From Clavulina sp. PMI_390 (lineage: Eukaryota; Basidiomycota; Agaricomycetes; Cantharellales; Hydnaceae), in assembly GCA_015039315.1 (NCBI GenBank), contig WIDE01000018.1:1-44034 (forward strand): a stretch of DNA of 44,034 bases, written 5' to 3'. The notes beneath the pieces were generated by a model. That model was not told where the DNA came from, did no database searches, and saw nothing but the letters and a program-made list of their open reading frames with translations. Both the position numbers and the translations under genes were made by a program. This document shows, in pieces, positions 10,858 through 22,520 of the stretch; the first letter of the stretch is position 1; the number at the start of each line of letters is the position of its first letter.

Positions 10858-13800
10858 TCAGTACGGTTTCAGTCGAGCTAGTTCAGACGCTCGGTACTCG
10901 ATCTCGTTGACTTCCGAGTTACCAGACTCCTCGTCGCTGTCGTCCGAGCCGTCCACATTTCCTGCCAAGTAATCCTCCAACGAGTGCACAGCCCTCAAGC
11001 GGATCCCCCGCTCAGCCATGGTATCCACAGCCTTCCGTAGTTCATCTGCGGAGAACCGGGAGCGCAAAATCCGGAAAGCATACATGTAAAAGTCTATCAA
11101 TGCACAAAGTTTGAAAAGAATCAGACGCCAATCCCCCTGGAATTCGAGATCAAAGATGGAACGGGGATAACTCACCTTTGACCCAAGGACAGGCCGCGCT
11201 GGCCTGATAGACTAGACCGTATACTGCGGCGGGGGAACTGGACCTGAACTCGAGCATAAGCAACGCTCTCCACAGGGCCGGACACGTTGAGTATCTACAC
11301 GTAATCGAGCAGTAATTGAGTTAGCAACTTAGCGCAGCAACTTGTTTGCATGAGATAAAGGCGAGAGGATGCAAATCGACTTTGCTCCACTGAACCACCA
11401 CAATACGCGGCAACGAAGAACATAGGAGAAAAAAAAAAAACCGAGTCAAAGACAAAATACATACTGTGGAGTTTCGAGTGCCTGACGTAGCAGTCGTCGG
11501 ACCCGCCCGGAATCCCAGACACCCCTCTCCCAAGTCTCCACCCAAGCAGCCCACATCCAACGCGCAGGACTAATATTGAGGGACCGACCCGCCGGAAGCG
11601 CGTCATTCGGCCCTGAATTGGACACGGTGGAGCCTCCGCTCCAACTCTGGAGTTGGAGCACGACGTCAGCGACCGCAGCGCGAACGCGTCCCCAGACTGC
11701 CTCCCCACGCTCACTCTCTAACCATGCGCCCAGAATGAGAGTGTTGCCCGGGTGCTTTTTGATTGCTTCCGCAACGGATTGGCGGATATCCATCGGGCGA
11801 TTCGCGTTCCTTAGAACGAACGCGTAGCGGTACAACAGTAATGCCGAGCGCATGGAGATTCGCTCTTCGAGAACATGCCGATGAATTTCGGCCTCGGCTG
11901 GATTATCGGATGAAGAAGAGGGGTCGGTGAGTAGCGAAGAAGTGAGCAGAATGCGACGGAAACCGTCCGAAATCAGATCAAGCGTGCGCGGAATATCGTT
12001 TGTATGAATGAGTTCCATGAGTGACAGGCAGAATAACAGGCTTGCTTTTGTCGAGCCACCAGCTCCATCGCTAGTTTGGAGGAGCAAATCGTAGGCTTTG
12101 CGTGCACGGAGAAGAGCGACGCGACTGTCTCCCGATTGCAACTCCGGCGAGAACGGCACGTTGACCGCGGCGAAGAGCACGCGCAGGGCAGCCTCATTCT
12201 GCTTCTCGAGCCATTCCATCTCCGCCCACGCAAACCACATGGCTGACCGTTCTGAAGCTGCGGACGCATCGCCTCCGGACCACGAAGACGGGGAAGCCGC
12301 ATTCTGGATCAGGCACGTCTCGTAGACTTTTCGGGCTGCTGATGATTTGCCCCGTATGCGTTGAAGATAGGCGTATGCCGACCAGAGGCGCAGCGAGTTG
12401 GGGAATTTTGACAGCAGCTCTTTGGCAATCTGTAAGGCCCTGCAGAGATCAAAAATTGTTAATGGCCGCCCAATTTGAGAGGGAATTAAAATAATAGCCC
12501 GGACGCACTCCTTGGTGTTGACAGCAGCCTCGAAGGCGATCCAGAACTCGGCCCACCTCGGACTCTCCAGCTTAAAGTTGACAGTGGAGAAGATCCTCCT
12601 GACGGTAATAATGCCGAAACGGGCGCCATATTCACGTCAAAAAATAAGTGGATTGAGTGAGTCGAGTCGAATCGATCGATAGATTACATCGAGCCGTCGG
12701 GAGAGCCACAATGACTCACTTGCCCGATGATGAAAAACTCACCGAATGAATGCAACATCCACACCTTCGAGATCGCCCGGCTCCCACATTCGCCCTTCTC
12801 CATGAACGCCCCATCCTTCCAATAAGGGTTGCGTTTCTAGAGGCCATTCCTTGACAGGTCCCCAGCCATTTCCCATCTGGCGTTCTCGGCCCGCGAGTAA
12901 CTCATCAAAGGTACTGAGAGCGGAGGACGACGACGAGCTGAAGATCTCTCCAAGAAGACGCTCTTTATGGGCAAAAGGGTCATATGACCACACGGCATCT
13001 GGGTCACCGGAGTCTGGAGCTGATGATGCCACAGAACTTGACGAAATAGAGATGCCCAGACCAGGGACGTGAAGCCCAAAAAATTCAAGGGCGACAAGCA
13101 GGACAGACAAATCATCTGCATGTATAGATGAGGGTGGAGGAGGGGGGATGAGGAGGGACCGAATGTCCGAGAACATGATTGCTGCATAAGGGTCATCATC
13201 GGCATTCTCGCCTCGCTGAGAAAGCCAACCGCCAGCGTCCATGCGCGACTCGGCCGTCGCCCATTTTTGATAGCCGTCCAGAGTTTTTCCCTCCCGAGTA
13301 GCCGAAGTAGCGAGCGCCAGTTCTGTAGGGTTTGACTTGGCAGGTTCCTCGTTGTCTCCTGATGGCGACTGTGCTGCCCATGCTGCCCAACCTTTGGCTC
13401 CATGCTCCCCTACTCGTGGGGCTTCGGAGTCCCAAAACTCCTCCAAGCGATCTAGAGTTGCCTCAAAAGGCCCGTGGAGGTCTAGAGGCGAAAAATACGC
13501 CCTAAGGAACAATGCGAAAATCAGCGTTGTATCAATAAAAGGCCCCTTCCTTTTACTTGCGGACTTACAGCTCTATTTGGGCTTGCACTGCAGAAGTAGC
13601 GCGTTCGAGGTACCCTACAGCCGCCAAATGGACAAATTAGATTATCATTGCGGTCATTGCCAAAAAGAAATCGATCCCAGAACAAAGGAAACTAACCTGC
13701 CTGCTTTAGCGCGACAATCGTGCGCCAGAACACACGTAGTCTCGCAAAGAATGCTCTTCGTGGCTCAAATTGACTGCTCGCAATCTCCTTCATTATCCTA

Positions 13801-15107
13801 ACTACCGCCGCGTCCAGCGCACTTACTCCGCCTCGTGTAAGCCGATAGGTTATATACTGGAGCCATAGCTCCTCGCTCTTGATCTCCAACAGCGCTCGTT
13901 CCCAAGCCGCCTCTTCCTCTTTTGCCCCTTTAGCCTCGCGTACTGCCTCGAGGTACCGTAATCTCAGCACGGGAGAAGTCCGGTTTGCAGGATGTGCAGC
14001 TAGAGCTTTCTCCAGCATGCTGAGCCAGATGTCCGCACGCCCTTGAGGATGCGGGTTCGTTGAGGCAGAGTGCGCAATTACGGCCAACCATGCAGAGATA
14101 TTTGAGAGATCCTGCGATAGTATTTGCGATAGGCGAGCGGTCTCAGCAGAGTATGCATCTGTCGTGTCCTCATCTGAGAAGTCGTCTTCACCAGAAGAAT
14201 TATCTTCATCACTATTGTCGGATGCGTCAGAGTTTGCTGGGTCTTTTGGTTGGACGATGGCGCGATATTCGGCTGGATTTAGCGTGGAGGACGGATCACG
14301 ACTTTTAGAGACAGGGATGAACCCGTCTGCTTCACCCTTCAAGGCTTGCGTAGCGGAGGGTAGGAGGCGGCGCGTTTTCAGACGCGCGGCAGCCTTGAAC
14401 TGTCGATTGATATCCTTTCTGCTCTATCGGCAATTGGTTACAAGACGGGCCGTTAGTGGAGAAGAAGTGGGTAATAGGCACATATATGCTCACCTTGATA
14501 TGGAAAGGAACAAATGCCTCGAAGGTGTTCTTCTTAGGATCTCTTGATATCCTAATTATTGAGGGCACACCAAGGACTTGGCGAACTATTGATCAGGAAA
14601 GACTTGCTTTGAGTAAACGGCAGCGTAATAGCCACGTCAGGTCAGGAACGCACTTTGACGAGGAGGCAAGTATTTGACTTCTAGATACAGGGATCCAGTA
14701 GCTCCATAGGGGTCTTCGTAGTATGAGATGTCTGGGTCGTCCAAGTGAAATTGTGCTGGGCGCCGCGTCCGATCGTTCAGTTGGGCGGCAGTCGGTCGAG
14801 AGGCTATCTTGTCCATAGCGCGTAATTCATCGCGTCGACGGGGTCGACTATGTTCCGAGTGGCTAGTATCACGATCTCGACCGTCTCGATCTTTTCTATA
14901 ACTAGCATCACGGTGTGAACGGGAATGGGAAGCTCGCTCAGTGTAGTCATGTAGAGAGTCGTGGCGTCGGCGTTTATGAGAGCGAGACGCGTCGCGATCG
15001 TCAGGGTCAGCGCGTGGACGGCTAGGCCCTGCCTCTGACGGAGGTGGGTCGACTGTTGGAGGTTTGAAAGAGCTGAATTTGGGTGGTGGACGGTTGGAGC
15101 CTTGCAT
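10858..15107 (-). CDS. NRDE2: NRDE2-family protein (HAT repeats, nuclear RNA surveillance)
   Basis: Nine exons keep frame from start to stop: 15107-14689, 14551-14494, 14423-13697, 13614-13569, 13501-12743, 12598-12509, 12439-11465, 11294-11176 and 11093-10858. They encode about 1142 aa. The start MQGSNRPPPKFSSFK fits the FxSFK-type N-terminus of NRDE2. An Arg/Ser/Asp-rich segment follows, then an acidic stretch near residues 223-250, then half-a-TPR (HAT) repeats. Family-typical blocks include GYLERATSAVQAQIE, RLWSAYAYLQR with KVYETCL, and CPALWRALLMLEFRS. The C-terminus is acidic (DGSDDSDEESG). NRDE2 proteins act in nuclear RNA interference in nematodes and with the MTR4/exosome system in mammals; in fission yeast the relative is Nrl1. 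The short fourth exon (46 nt) and second exon (58 nt) are easy to miss. The gene is divergent from the Myb-repeat gene across about 1 kb. Confidence 0.92.
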
Positions 15108-16133
15108 TTGCGCTCCTGGCGCCAGGAGCAAACAAGAGACAACAGTCAACATGGTCTTGACTCGGACGTTGTCGCAGATTTCCCATGACGCAGTGTTGAA
15201 CGACTCCAATCAATGTCGATATTTAATCCTTAATCTCCCCGAAAGCTTCTTGCCGACGCTTCGGCATCCCGCCTCTCGCTCTTCTCGACAACACCTTCAA
15301 TGTTGAATGCAAATCATTCTTTACAGACACCTCATTAGCTCAAGCGAATAAACCTCACAGCCGAAGAATTCAAATGGGCATCAGCTATGGCCGAATGGTT
15401 TTGTGTCCTCAAACGTTCCTGTAGCCTACGGTGCCGACGATTTGGGGCGAATGATGTTCCTTGATCTGCGGTGATGGCACCATGCGGAGATGCATAGGCG
15501 GATATCAACGGGCTGAGACAAAGCACCCGCGCCTCTTTATATATTAGGTCACTGGACAACAAAAAGCCGGAGTTATAGCGCATGCTCTCTGGGTGAGCGG
15601 GGTGTCAAGTTGAGCAGCAGCGTTGGATGGCTATTATTACTACACGAAAGTGCTAGGGCATTTTGTAAACTCCACCCCATCAGATATTAGGTATAGAGGA
15701 GCTAGTACAATCCTTTTGAACAATGTATGTATGTACTGAACTGCATGCGATCGGCGGAAGACATCCATGCAAAGTGTCTCAGTACACACAACAGGGTTTA
15801 GTGGCTTTGGGATCAGGCACTTTACTACACCGGTTTGGACGCACATGACAGTAGAACTGGTATGATATGCTAGCTCTCAAGCACCTCTACAAAAATACCA
15901 GAAATTCCGAGACATGTCTTGGACTGGTTTCAACACGGGCCCTGTTGAGCACGTGACATGTTGATTCTTTGACCCGCCCACCGTCAAAAACCCCCTGCCA
16001 TCTCTCACAGCGCCGACCGCGAAAGAGGCAGCTTCAAGATCACGCTCGTGCCACGCCCTGTGCCTTCCTCGCCTCCTCCTCCCCAACGTCCGCACGCTCC
16101 GCCACACACACGCACCCTGCGACCGTCCCATCC
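15108..16133. promoter_or_regulatory. divergent intergenic region between NRDE2 and the Myb-repeat gene
   Basis: About 1.0 kb separates the two divergent start codons. No coding series is recognisable. The 100-150 bp before the + strand start are pyrimidine- and C-rich, as is common in basidiomycete promoters. I see no unambiguous TATA box. It presumably holds both promoters. Confidence 0.4.
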
Positions 16134-18827
16134 ATGGAGAGACTGCAAGCACTTGCCGAGGCCAGCTCGTCCCAGCCTCGGTACACCCCACCCCAACCAA
16201 CCCCTCCTCCTCCCAGCATAGCTCCTGCTGCTGGCAGGAAGCGCCGCCCCATCACGTTCTCAGACGAGGACAGACGCATCGTTGTCCGATCCATCGCAGA
16301 CATGGCTAAAACAGATCGCGAGGGCTCGTCCTTTGGTGCTCTCTGGAAGAATCTTGCTCAACAGGTCCGTACCTTCTATAATCCACCCGTCACCTGCTGT
16401 TGCTAAACTCTCTCGCAGTACCCTCGTCACTCTGCTCATGCGTGGCGTTCATGTTGGAAGGAAATCAATGCCGCAGAGCAGGCCGCTGGCAATGGAAAGA
16501 AACTCAAGGCCCCATTCAGCCCAGAAGATGAAGAAGCACTCATCGAATTCCTCGCTGCTGGCGGGCCTAAACCGAACCTGTCGTGGAAAGATTTCGCTGT
16601 TCAGGCAAGTTGATTCTCAACATTGCCTATTCACTCCAAATTTGGTCAATCTCCTGACTCGCACGCCCCCCTCCCTCCCTCACTCGACGATAGCATCCTG
16701 AACGCCGAGTAGAGGCGTGGCAAATGTATTCATACCGCAATCGTGACCGACTCATCGAAAGAATCCGCCAGCGTCGTCTCGAACTCGGCTCACAAGCAGG
16801 CGAGGACGATGGGTACAGCGATGATGTCGGTGCCGTCCGTCCACGAAGCAAGCCTCGCCGCAGCGGTGTCCACTTCAATGAGGCTGATCGCAGGGTCCTC
16901 GAGGATGCGCTCGAGGCGATTCCTAATCCTCGTGATGCCCGCGCCCTCACTCGCCTCTGGAGCCAACTCGAAGCAGAGGTCTGTTTCTCTCCATCTTTTT
17001 TGCTTGCATATAGCCTCTGAACTGACTCTATTCTACCTCCTCCCGTAGCACCCTGAGAGGTCTGCGCAAAGCTGGAAAAAGTGTTACCTCAAGTTCCGTG
17101 ATGAGATTGGGGAGGGTGCGTCTCGAACGTCCCCACGCCGTCCAGGCCGCTACGGTGCCGCATACACAGAGGCAGAGGAGGATGCTCTGATCGTTTTCCT
17201 CGCCGGAAAGCGGGATCCAGACGCGTCCTGGGGCGACTTCACCAATGCGGTATGTCTCCTCGCACATACAATATATAACCCTCCCATTCAATCATAACTT
17301 ATCGGACCGTCCATATAGAATCCTGGTCGTACAAAAGAGGCTTGGCGGCAGCACTGGTACGGCAACCGCGAGCGTTTGCTCAAGCGCGCGCAGGTGCTTG
17401 GGCTCGAGGTCACCGAGGAAGGCTCGATTTTCTCCGAATCATTCCGCGTCGGCCGTAGTTCTCGGCTCGCTTCTGCCGCGGCGAAGGGCCGTGCCGCTAG
17501 TCAACAACAGCAATCCAAGACGAAGGGTGCTCGCAAATCAGGCCTCTCAGATGGCGATGAACAGTGGACGACCGACGAAGAAGAGGACGACGAGGGCGCG
17601 ATCGATGATGATGAAGATGAGGTTGCTCCCGCCATAGCTCCTATCAGTCCTCTAGGTGTTGCTATCCCGGGTGCTGGCTCGAATGCACCGGCCCTGCCTA
17701 CCGTCCATACTCCGAAGAGTCTTGTTCTCGGGCCAGGCCAACCTTACGTCTTCACGATGCCGAGATACCCAGGGCCCATGCTTCCTTCCGTCCCGATGGC
17801 CACGGGCACGGGAGGAGTCCCTTCGCTCTTGACCAACTATTCCCGTCCCCTCCAGACCTTCCCTGCCAATACCGCCCTCAATCTCAATAGTAGTGGTAGT
17901 AGTCCGCGTTCAGCAGTGAAGAGGAACCTCGCAGAGATGACCTCTGCTGGTGCTCCATTTATCACAATTGGCCATGATGATGCCATGCAACCCCCCGCGT
18001 CCCCTGGGTACTATCATTCCCCGTACGGGCAGCATCAGCTTGGGTCGGGCTCAAAGTTCTCGAGTGCGACGAATAGTCCTGCATCAACGGTGGCGTCGAT
18101 GTGGTCGGGCGTCGAGGCTGACACGCGCGAGCCGCCGCTGAAGCGCAAGAGAAAGAGTGTTATTGATGGTGCGAGCGCTATACCCGGTTCACCTCTTGCA
18201 GGAGTCTCTACCTCATCTCAGGACAACGACGACGACAACGACGAGGATTCCCTTGGCTGGCATACGAGCAAAAGGACTACGCGATCAGCGTCCAGGAATA
18301 TGAGCCAAGTGCCGACAACTTCAAGACTCCCCTCGCCGCCTCCTAGTGTAGCCAGCCCCTCGTCCGATCAGGACACGAGGATGTACGAGCTCGCAGAGGT
18401 CGCGGCGCAAGCTCTTGCGGAGGTCAATAGTAGCAAGGCACCGTCGCCTGCGCCCTCCGAGCCCGTTACGGATCGCCCCCTTTCGATCTCTGCAGCTGGG
18501 ACGTCGCTGTTCACCGCTGACGATCGTGTCAAGGCCGCAACGTTCATTGCCGCTGCAGGTGTACATCCATCTCCTGGGATCTTACTTCGTTTCGCAGAGG
18601 ATGTGAGTCTAATCAGCATTCGTTTGAATATGGAGCTATACACACGACTCGGAACTCATCGCTGACCCCCCAACCACCACCTCTCTCGTCTTCCTTCTCC
18701 ATAATAGAACCCAGAGCACACACTTCCAGGATGGCTCAACCTCATTGAAACCACCAGAGTTCAGGCGACAGCTCAAGCTCAAGCCCTCGCTCGGGTTGAT
18801 GTGAGCCACAAGCCACGCACGCATTAG
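16134..18827 (+). CDS. Rap1/Myb-like multi-repeat protein
   Basis: Exons: 16134-16364, 16419-16604, 16694-16978, 17049-17249, 17319-18602 and 18708-18827, all joined in phase 0, giving about 768 aa. Five Myb/SANT-like repeats are seen at residues of about 40-95, 108-165, 198-255, 269-330 and 697-748. Their cores are FSDEDRR...WKNLAQQ/YPRHSAHAW, FSPEDEEALIEFLA...WKDFAVQ/HPERRVEAW, FNEADRR...WSQLEAE/HPERSAQSW, YTEAEEDALIVFLA...WGDFTNA/NPGRTKEAW and FTADDRVKAATFIA...LRFAED/NPEHTLPGW. The slash marks a phase-0 intron in every case. Intron 16605-16693 is GC-AG (CAG|GCAAGT). Between repeats 4 and 5 lies an acidic and Ser/Pro-rich region with a KRKRK basic patch. The repeats resemble the Rap1-type Myb domain (Myb_DNA-bind_2), so a chromatin or telomere DNA-binding role is plausible but not shown. 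An alternative end uses a donor at 18801 and an exon 18887-18901 (LFID). Confidence 0.85.
16605..16693 (+). other. GC-AG intron in the Myb-repeat gene
   Basis: The donor is CAG|GCAAGT and the acceptor GATAG|CAT. Only this pair keeps the frame from WKDFAVQ to HPERRVEAW. The nearby GT (16609) would give the wrong phase and an early stop. Confidence 0.8.
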
Positions 18828-18901
18828 TGCTAGCGCTGGCTTCCACTTGAACGAGCTGCGCACTAATCCTCGTTGATTCTGAACAGTTGTTTATTGATTA
18901 A

Positions 18902-19989
18902 CTTTGCCCATGTTCCCCTCTACTTTCCCATCTCATCCTAGTTTGCTTCTCAGCTCGAGCTTCAATGCCATTCTCATCGCAACTGGCACTCAGATATGAG
19001 CGAGCGAGAGTTTTCTTCGTTGATGGATCGATATTTATGCCTATCTTCTCTATGCCTGGAATATTTTGTCTCAACTCCTTTTCGTCTTTGTGTTTTCCAT
19101 CTTCTCTTCTCCCCGCACCATCACCATTGAATCTTGCCCACTCGAAATTCTACTCACAGAGCCTCCTATAATTGTTGGATCACCTTTGAACCACCACAAC
19201 GTCCAGTCACATGCACATTTTCACCCACGCCCCAACCTACTTTACTCCAACGTCTTACTTTGTTTCTTCTAGTATGTGTATTTTTCAAGCCCCGAGGAAC
19301 CTATGATTCACCTGTCGCAGCCCCTGCTCCCTCGTTACGAGCGTGCATGGGGACTCGACATACTGGCGATTGGCCTCTTTACTGCTAGTACTCTTAATAA
19401 ACTCAAACCAAATGCGATATTGTGTTTTCTGCTGTCACTGCCGCGATCATCAGTACGTGTAGCTAAACCATCATAGGCGCAGGTCCGCAGGCTTGTCGCC
19501 AGAGGGCGTCAACAACGATCACTAATGTCAGTACCCGTCGTCGACTTTATCAGTACTAACGTCTTACAATAAGACTTGGATGAAAGCTCGCGATTCTTTT
19601 TTCGAGCCCCTGTCGTGGAGGACAATTATCCAGAGCTGGTTCTCAAAGCTACAAGGATCTGCGCATTATAGCTTACGATACAGGTAACAGTATTTGTGCA
19701 TCATGGAACAGAGCCTTTCACTCCTAAGGGTTTGCTCCACGTCAAGCTCATCTTGCGACCGCAGCCAATGAGGATGAGACTTCATATAGGAGACTACATG
19801 TACAGTCTATCATCGGCGGATATGTACTCAGTCATTCATCGTGTATTCAAAGAGCGAGAAAAAGGTACTGGGTTCGTGTATGAACAAAGGCGTTTTCCCC
19901 AAGCATAGGCGAAACGAAGCTATAATCAACTGGCACAGGCCCCAGGACCACACCGAAGCTGCCTTAGTATCTCCCCATCGGTAAACCCC
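18902..19989. repeat. intergenic region with relics of the Cip1-array flanking repeat
   Basis: No gene is recognised. Part of this stretch (about 18955-19110, around cgatatttatgcctatcttc and atgcctggaat) resembles sequence upstream of the second Cip1 gene (about 23826-23930, cgatatcgatccctatctta...atgcctggagt). A block at about 19460-19505 (ccatcataggcgcaggtccg...cttgtcg) resembles 26970-27003. A block at about 19650-19760 (gtgcatcatggaacagagcc) resembles 3' flanks of the third Cip1 gene near 24843. These look like remnants of the duplication unit, and possibly of a lost further gene copy. Confidence 0.5.
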
Positions 19990-21027
19990 TTACAAGCATT
20001 GAGAGTAGTAAGCGTTGCTGTACGTGCAAGTGCTACCAGAGGCGCACGTGGTGCAGCCAGTGTATCCAATGCCACCACATTGACCGTACTTGGCAGTAGT
20101 GCAAGTGGATACAGAGGCGGTGCTGGTAGTGGTCTTGGTGCTGGTCGTTGTGGTCTTGATGGTAGTATTAGCGGTAGCAGTGGTGGTCTTGGTGGCCGAG
20201 CTCGTACTCGTGGAATGAGTGCTCGAGGTTGTGGATGTCGATCCACCAGTGGAACCCGTACCACATCCAATACGGGACGACTGGATGGAAATATCATCGT
20301 ACCAGAAGGTGTTGACATCTCCACCGTACGACTCCCAGCCGAAATAAACGCCGGTGATCTTGGGGATGTAAGTGGAGCGTTGGAATTGAGTGGCATCGGG
20401 ATTCGTGACACCAGGGTAAATGGTCATGCCCGAGATCAGGTTACTGTTCAACCAGGTCTCGATCGTACCATCTGTACCCAGGTGGTACTCGAGGCATTGC
20501 CACGAATTGACGGGAAGAGGCACAGAGGCGGCAGTGCCTTGAGGTGACATGTCGGGCATAGTAGCGTCATCCGACTCGCGATTGTACATCAGGATTTGGT
20601 CCTGTCCTCCAACGCGCAGGTTCTCTCCGGTGCCCTGAGAAGAGTCGGGCATGATCATAAAGGAAACGTGATTAGATGTCAAAGCCGTGGTAGTTTGGCT
20701 GCAGGGAGCAAAATTCATGAGTCAGACTTTGTTAACTCTGGATGGAATTGAAACTTACAGCCAGACTCGGACATAGACGTTCCCGGAAGGAACAGAGGTA
20801 GTCCCGAAGAAAATGTGACCACAGTATCCTCCCGCACCGGTAACCTTCATGGAGTGGGTGCCGCTGTGAGCGACGGTGCTATCGAGGGCAACTGTGCCAC
20901 CCTGGTTGCAGTCAGGCGCATAGATAGGCCATGTTGTTTGATCCCAACCACTCTCAAAGTCGTTGGATATTTGTGCGAGGGTAGCAGGAAGAAGCGAGAG
21001 AGCAACAAGGCCAAGAGCACGGAGCAT
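19990..21027 (-). CDS. Cip1-like secreted protein with C-terminal CBM1 (copy A)
   Basis: Two exons, 21027-20759 and 20698-19990, are joined in phase 2 by a 60-nt intron and encode 325 aa. An N-terminal signal peptide ([18 protein letters not shown]) leads into [19 protein letters not shown]. The body carries the Cip1 blocks [46 protein letters not shown]-like [19 protein letters not shown] and [19 protein letters not shown] Ser/Thr-rich linker and a CBM1 ending in NAYYSQCL follow. Cip1 of Trichoderma reesei is a cellulose-induced secreted protein whose fold resembles PL20 glucuronan lyases. The product should act outside the cell on cellulose-associated polysaccharide. The CBM1 has Cys where Pro is usual (GYTGCTTC), giving five cysteines. 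Copy A is the most divergent of the three. Confidence 0.92.
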
Positions 21028-22520
21028 GGTCAACTGAGGACTGATCTGATTGGTGTTTTACGACCGAGGAATAGCAGGCGAGATGACATGTCTGGGCTTT
21101 TATCTTCTGATCTAACCTTGTCTCGAGAATACCTCGGAAATGCTTTCCCCGACATTTGAGTTATGACACCTCGAGCTTCTGCCTCGGTCACATCCCGGGT
21201 CCTTTCTTGGCGTGGGTAAGTTACCCACGCTACGCTATTTGAAAAAATGCAAGCCAGAAACGACTAGCAAGCGAGAATTCACCACCACTACTTTGGTCTA
21301 TCCACAACTAAGCTCCTTGTGGGACTACTCCTTGCGTAATACCATAGTGCCGAAAATAAATACTGCACAGTTCCTCGTACAACCTGAGCATCCGGTTCCC
21401 CGATGCGCTCGTGTTTGAGTCAGCTGGAGCATTCTTCGTCGGTTGATGCGTCAATATTATCTTCCATCTTCAAGTTAATGCTTGGAATGCCTCGTCTAAG
21501 CTTCTCTTCAGTCTTTGTATTTCCGGTCTTCTCCTTCAATCCCGTTTTTCTTCCAACAGTTGCCTCGCCAGGCTACACTAAGCATTTTCATCCCTTCGGC
21601 TCCATCCCTCTGGCCGAAAATTTTGATTCTTCCCAAACGAGACCCAGTCAAAAAGCTGCTATGATTGGCAAATCTTATCTCTTGGCCATTGAATGTCCAC
21701 CCACAAGCACATGTGCCGCCGTATATGTGAGTGAGGACAGTCATAGAAAAGAATAATGATAGCCGAGAGACCGCATGGTCTCGAGGCACAAGTTTAGGCC
21801 GTTGAGGCTGCAAGACGAGAATGGAAAGTCGACCGGAGTCTGCATAAGGAAGGTGGAGGTGTGGGTACTTAAATATCGAACAAAGGAATTTATTGTTCAC
21901 CGACAGCTGCCCTGCTTCCTCATCGTGAGTAACCTTTTCTCTGTGAATACTAATAGCAATTTCGTTTCAACTGCAATATTGCGTTCATTTGTATTTTCGT
22001 GGCCTCATAATTACACAAATATGTAGTTAGTTCATCTATGGTACCGCTCTGCCTGCTTGTCATTGGAGCACATTGGCCACGGCTATTGAGCTAGGATCCA
22101 CCTTGGACACTCATTCATCAACGTAGTCATATTCAAAGCATAACTTAATTGGAAAGATGTAACCTCGCTTTGAGGACTATGGAGAAGGCAAGTAGCCGGC
22201 GCTGGTCCTTGAGAGCCGCAAACATCCTCACATTACAGCCTACGATGTGTGTAACAAGATCTGCGCGTCATGGAGCAAAGCGATGGGGCCCGGGTGGAGT
22301 CATTGATCTTGAGCTCATTTCGACCCCAGCAGATTCATGCCATGTCGAAGGATAGGGCGGGATAATGGATAGAGCACTTGGTTCGATTATATACAATGAT
22401 ATCTCCCGGATCGTTAGAGAAAGCAATGATAACATTGTTTTGCACAACTCTCCCGCAAGGGATCGGACATCCAGGATCACGTCAAAGCCAGCTTACTATC
22501 TTAACAACGTCATACACCCC
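21028..22520. promoter_or_regulatory. spacer between Cip1 copies A and B, duplicated flanks
   Basis: The part next to copy A is its promoter and aligns by eye with the upstream regions of copies B and C. A conserved block lies at 21131-21157 (acctcggaaatgctttcccc). The part next to copy B (about 22190-22500) is 3' flank that resembles the 3' flank of copy C, including cacaactct and atcacgtcaaagccagct (compare 25110-25166). No other gene is recognised. Confidence 0.6.
21131..21157 (-). promoter_or_regulatory. conserved block upstream of Cip1 copy A
   Basis: The block acctcggaaatgctttcccc, followed by gacatt, lies about 104 bp before the start codon. Near-identical blocks lie about 112-113 bp before copies B (23661-23685) and C (26332-26356). 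Conservation stands out against weaker similarity around it, so it is a candidate regulatory site. The binding factor is unknown. Confidence 0.45.

Noticed and set aside
13501..13801. Plus-strand frame crossing NRDE2 exons 4 and 5
   Set aside because: It is antisense to a nine-exon gene whose junctions all keep frame.
19999..20547. Gly/Ser/Arg-rich plus-strand frame opposite Cip1 copy A
   Set aside because: It lies antisense to the CBM1, linker and Cip1 domain, and its composition follows from the repeat codons.
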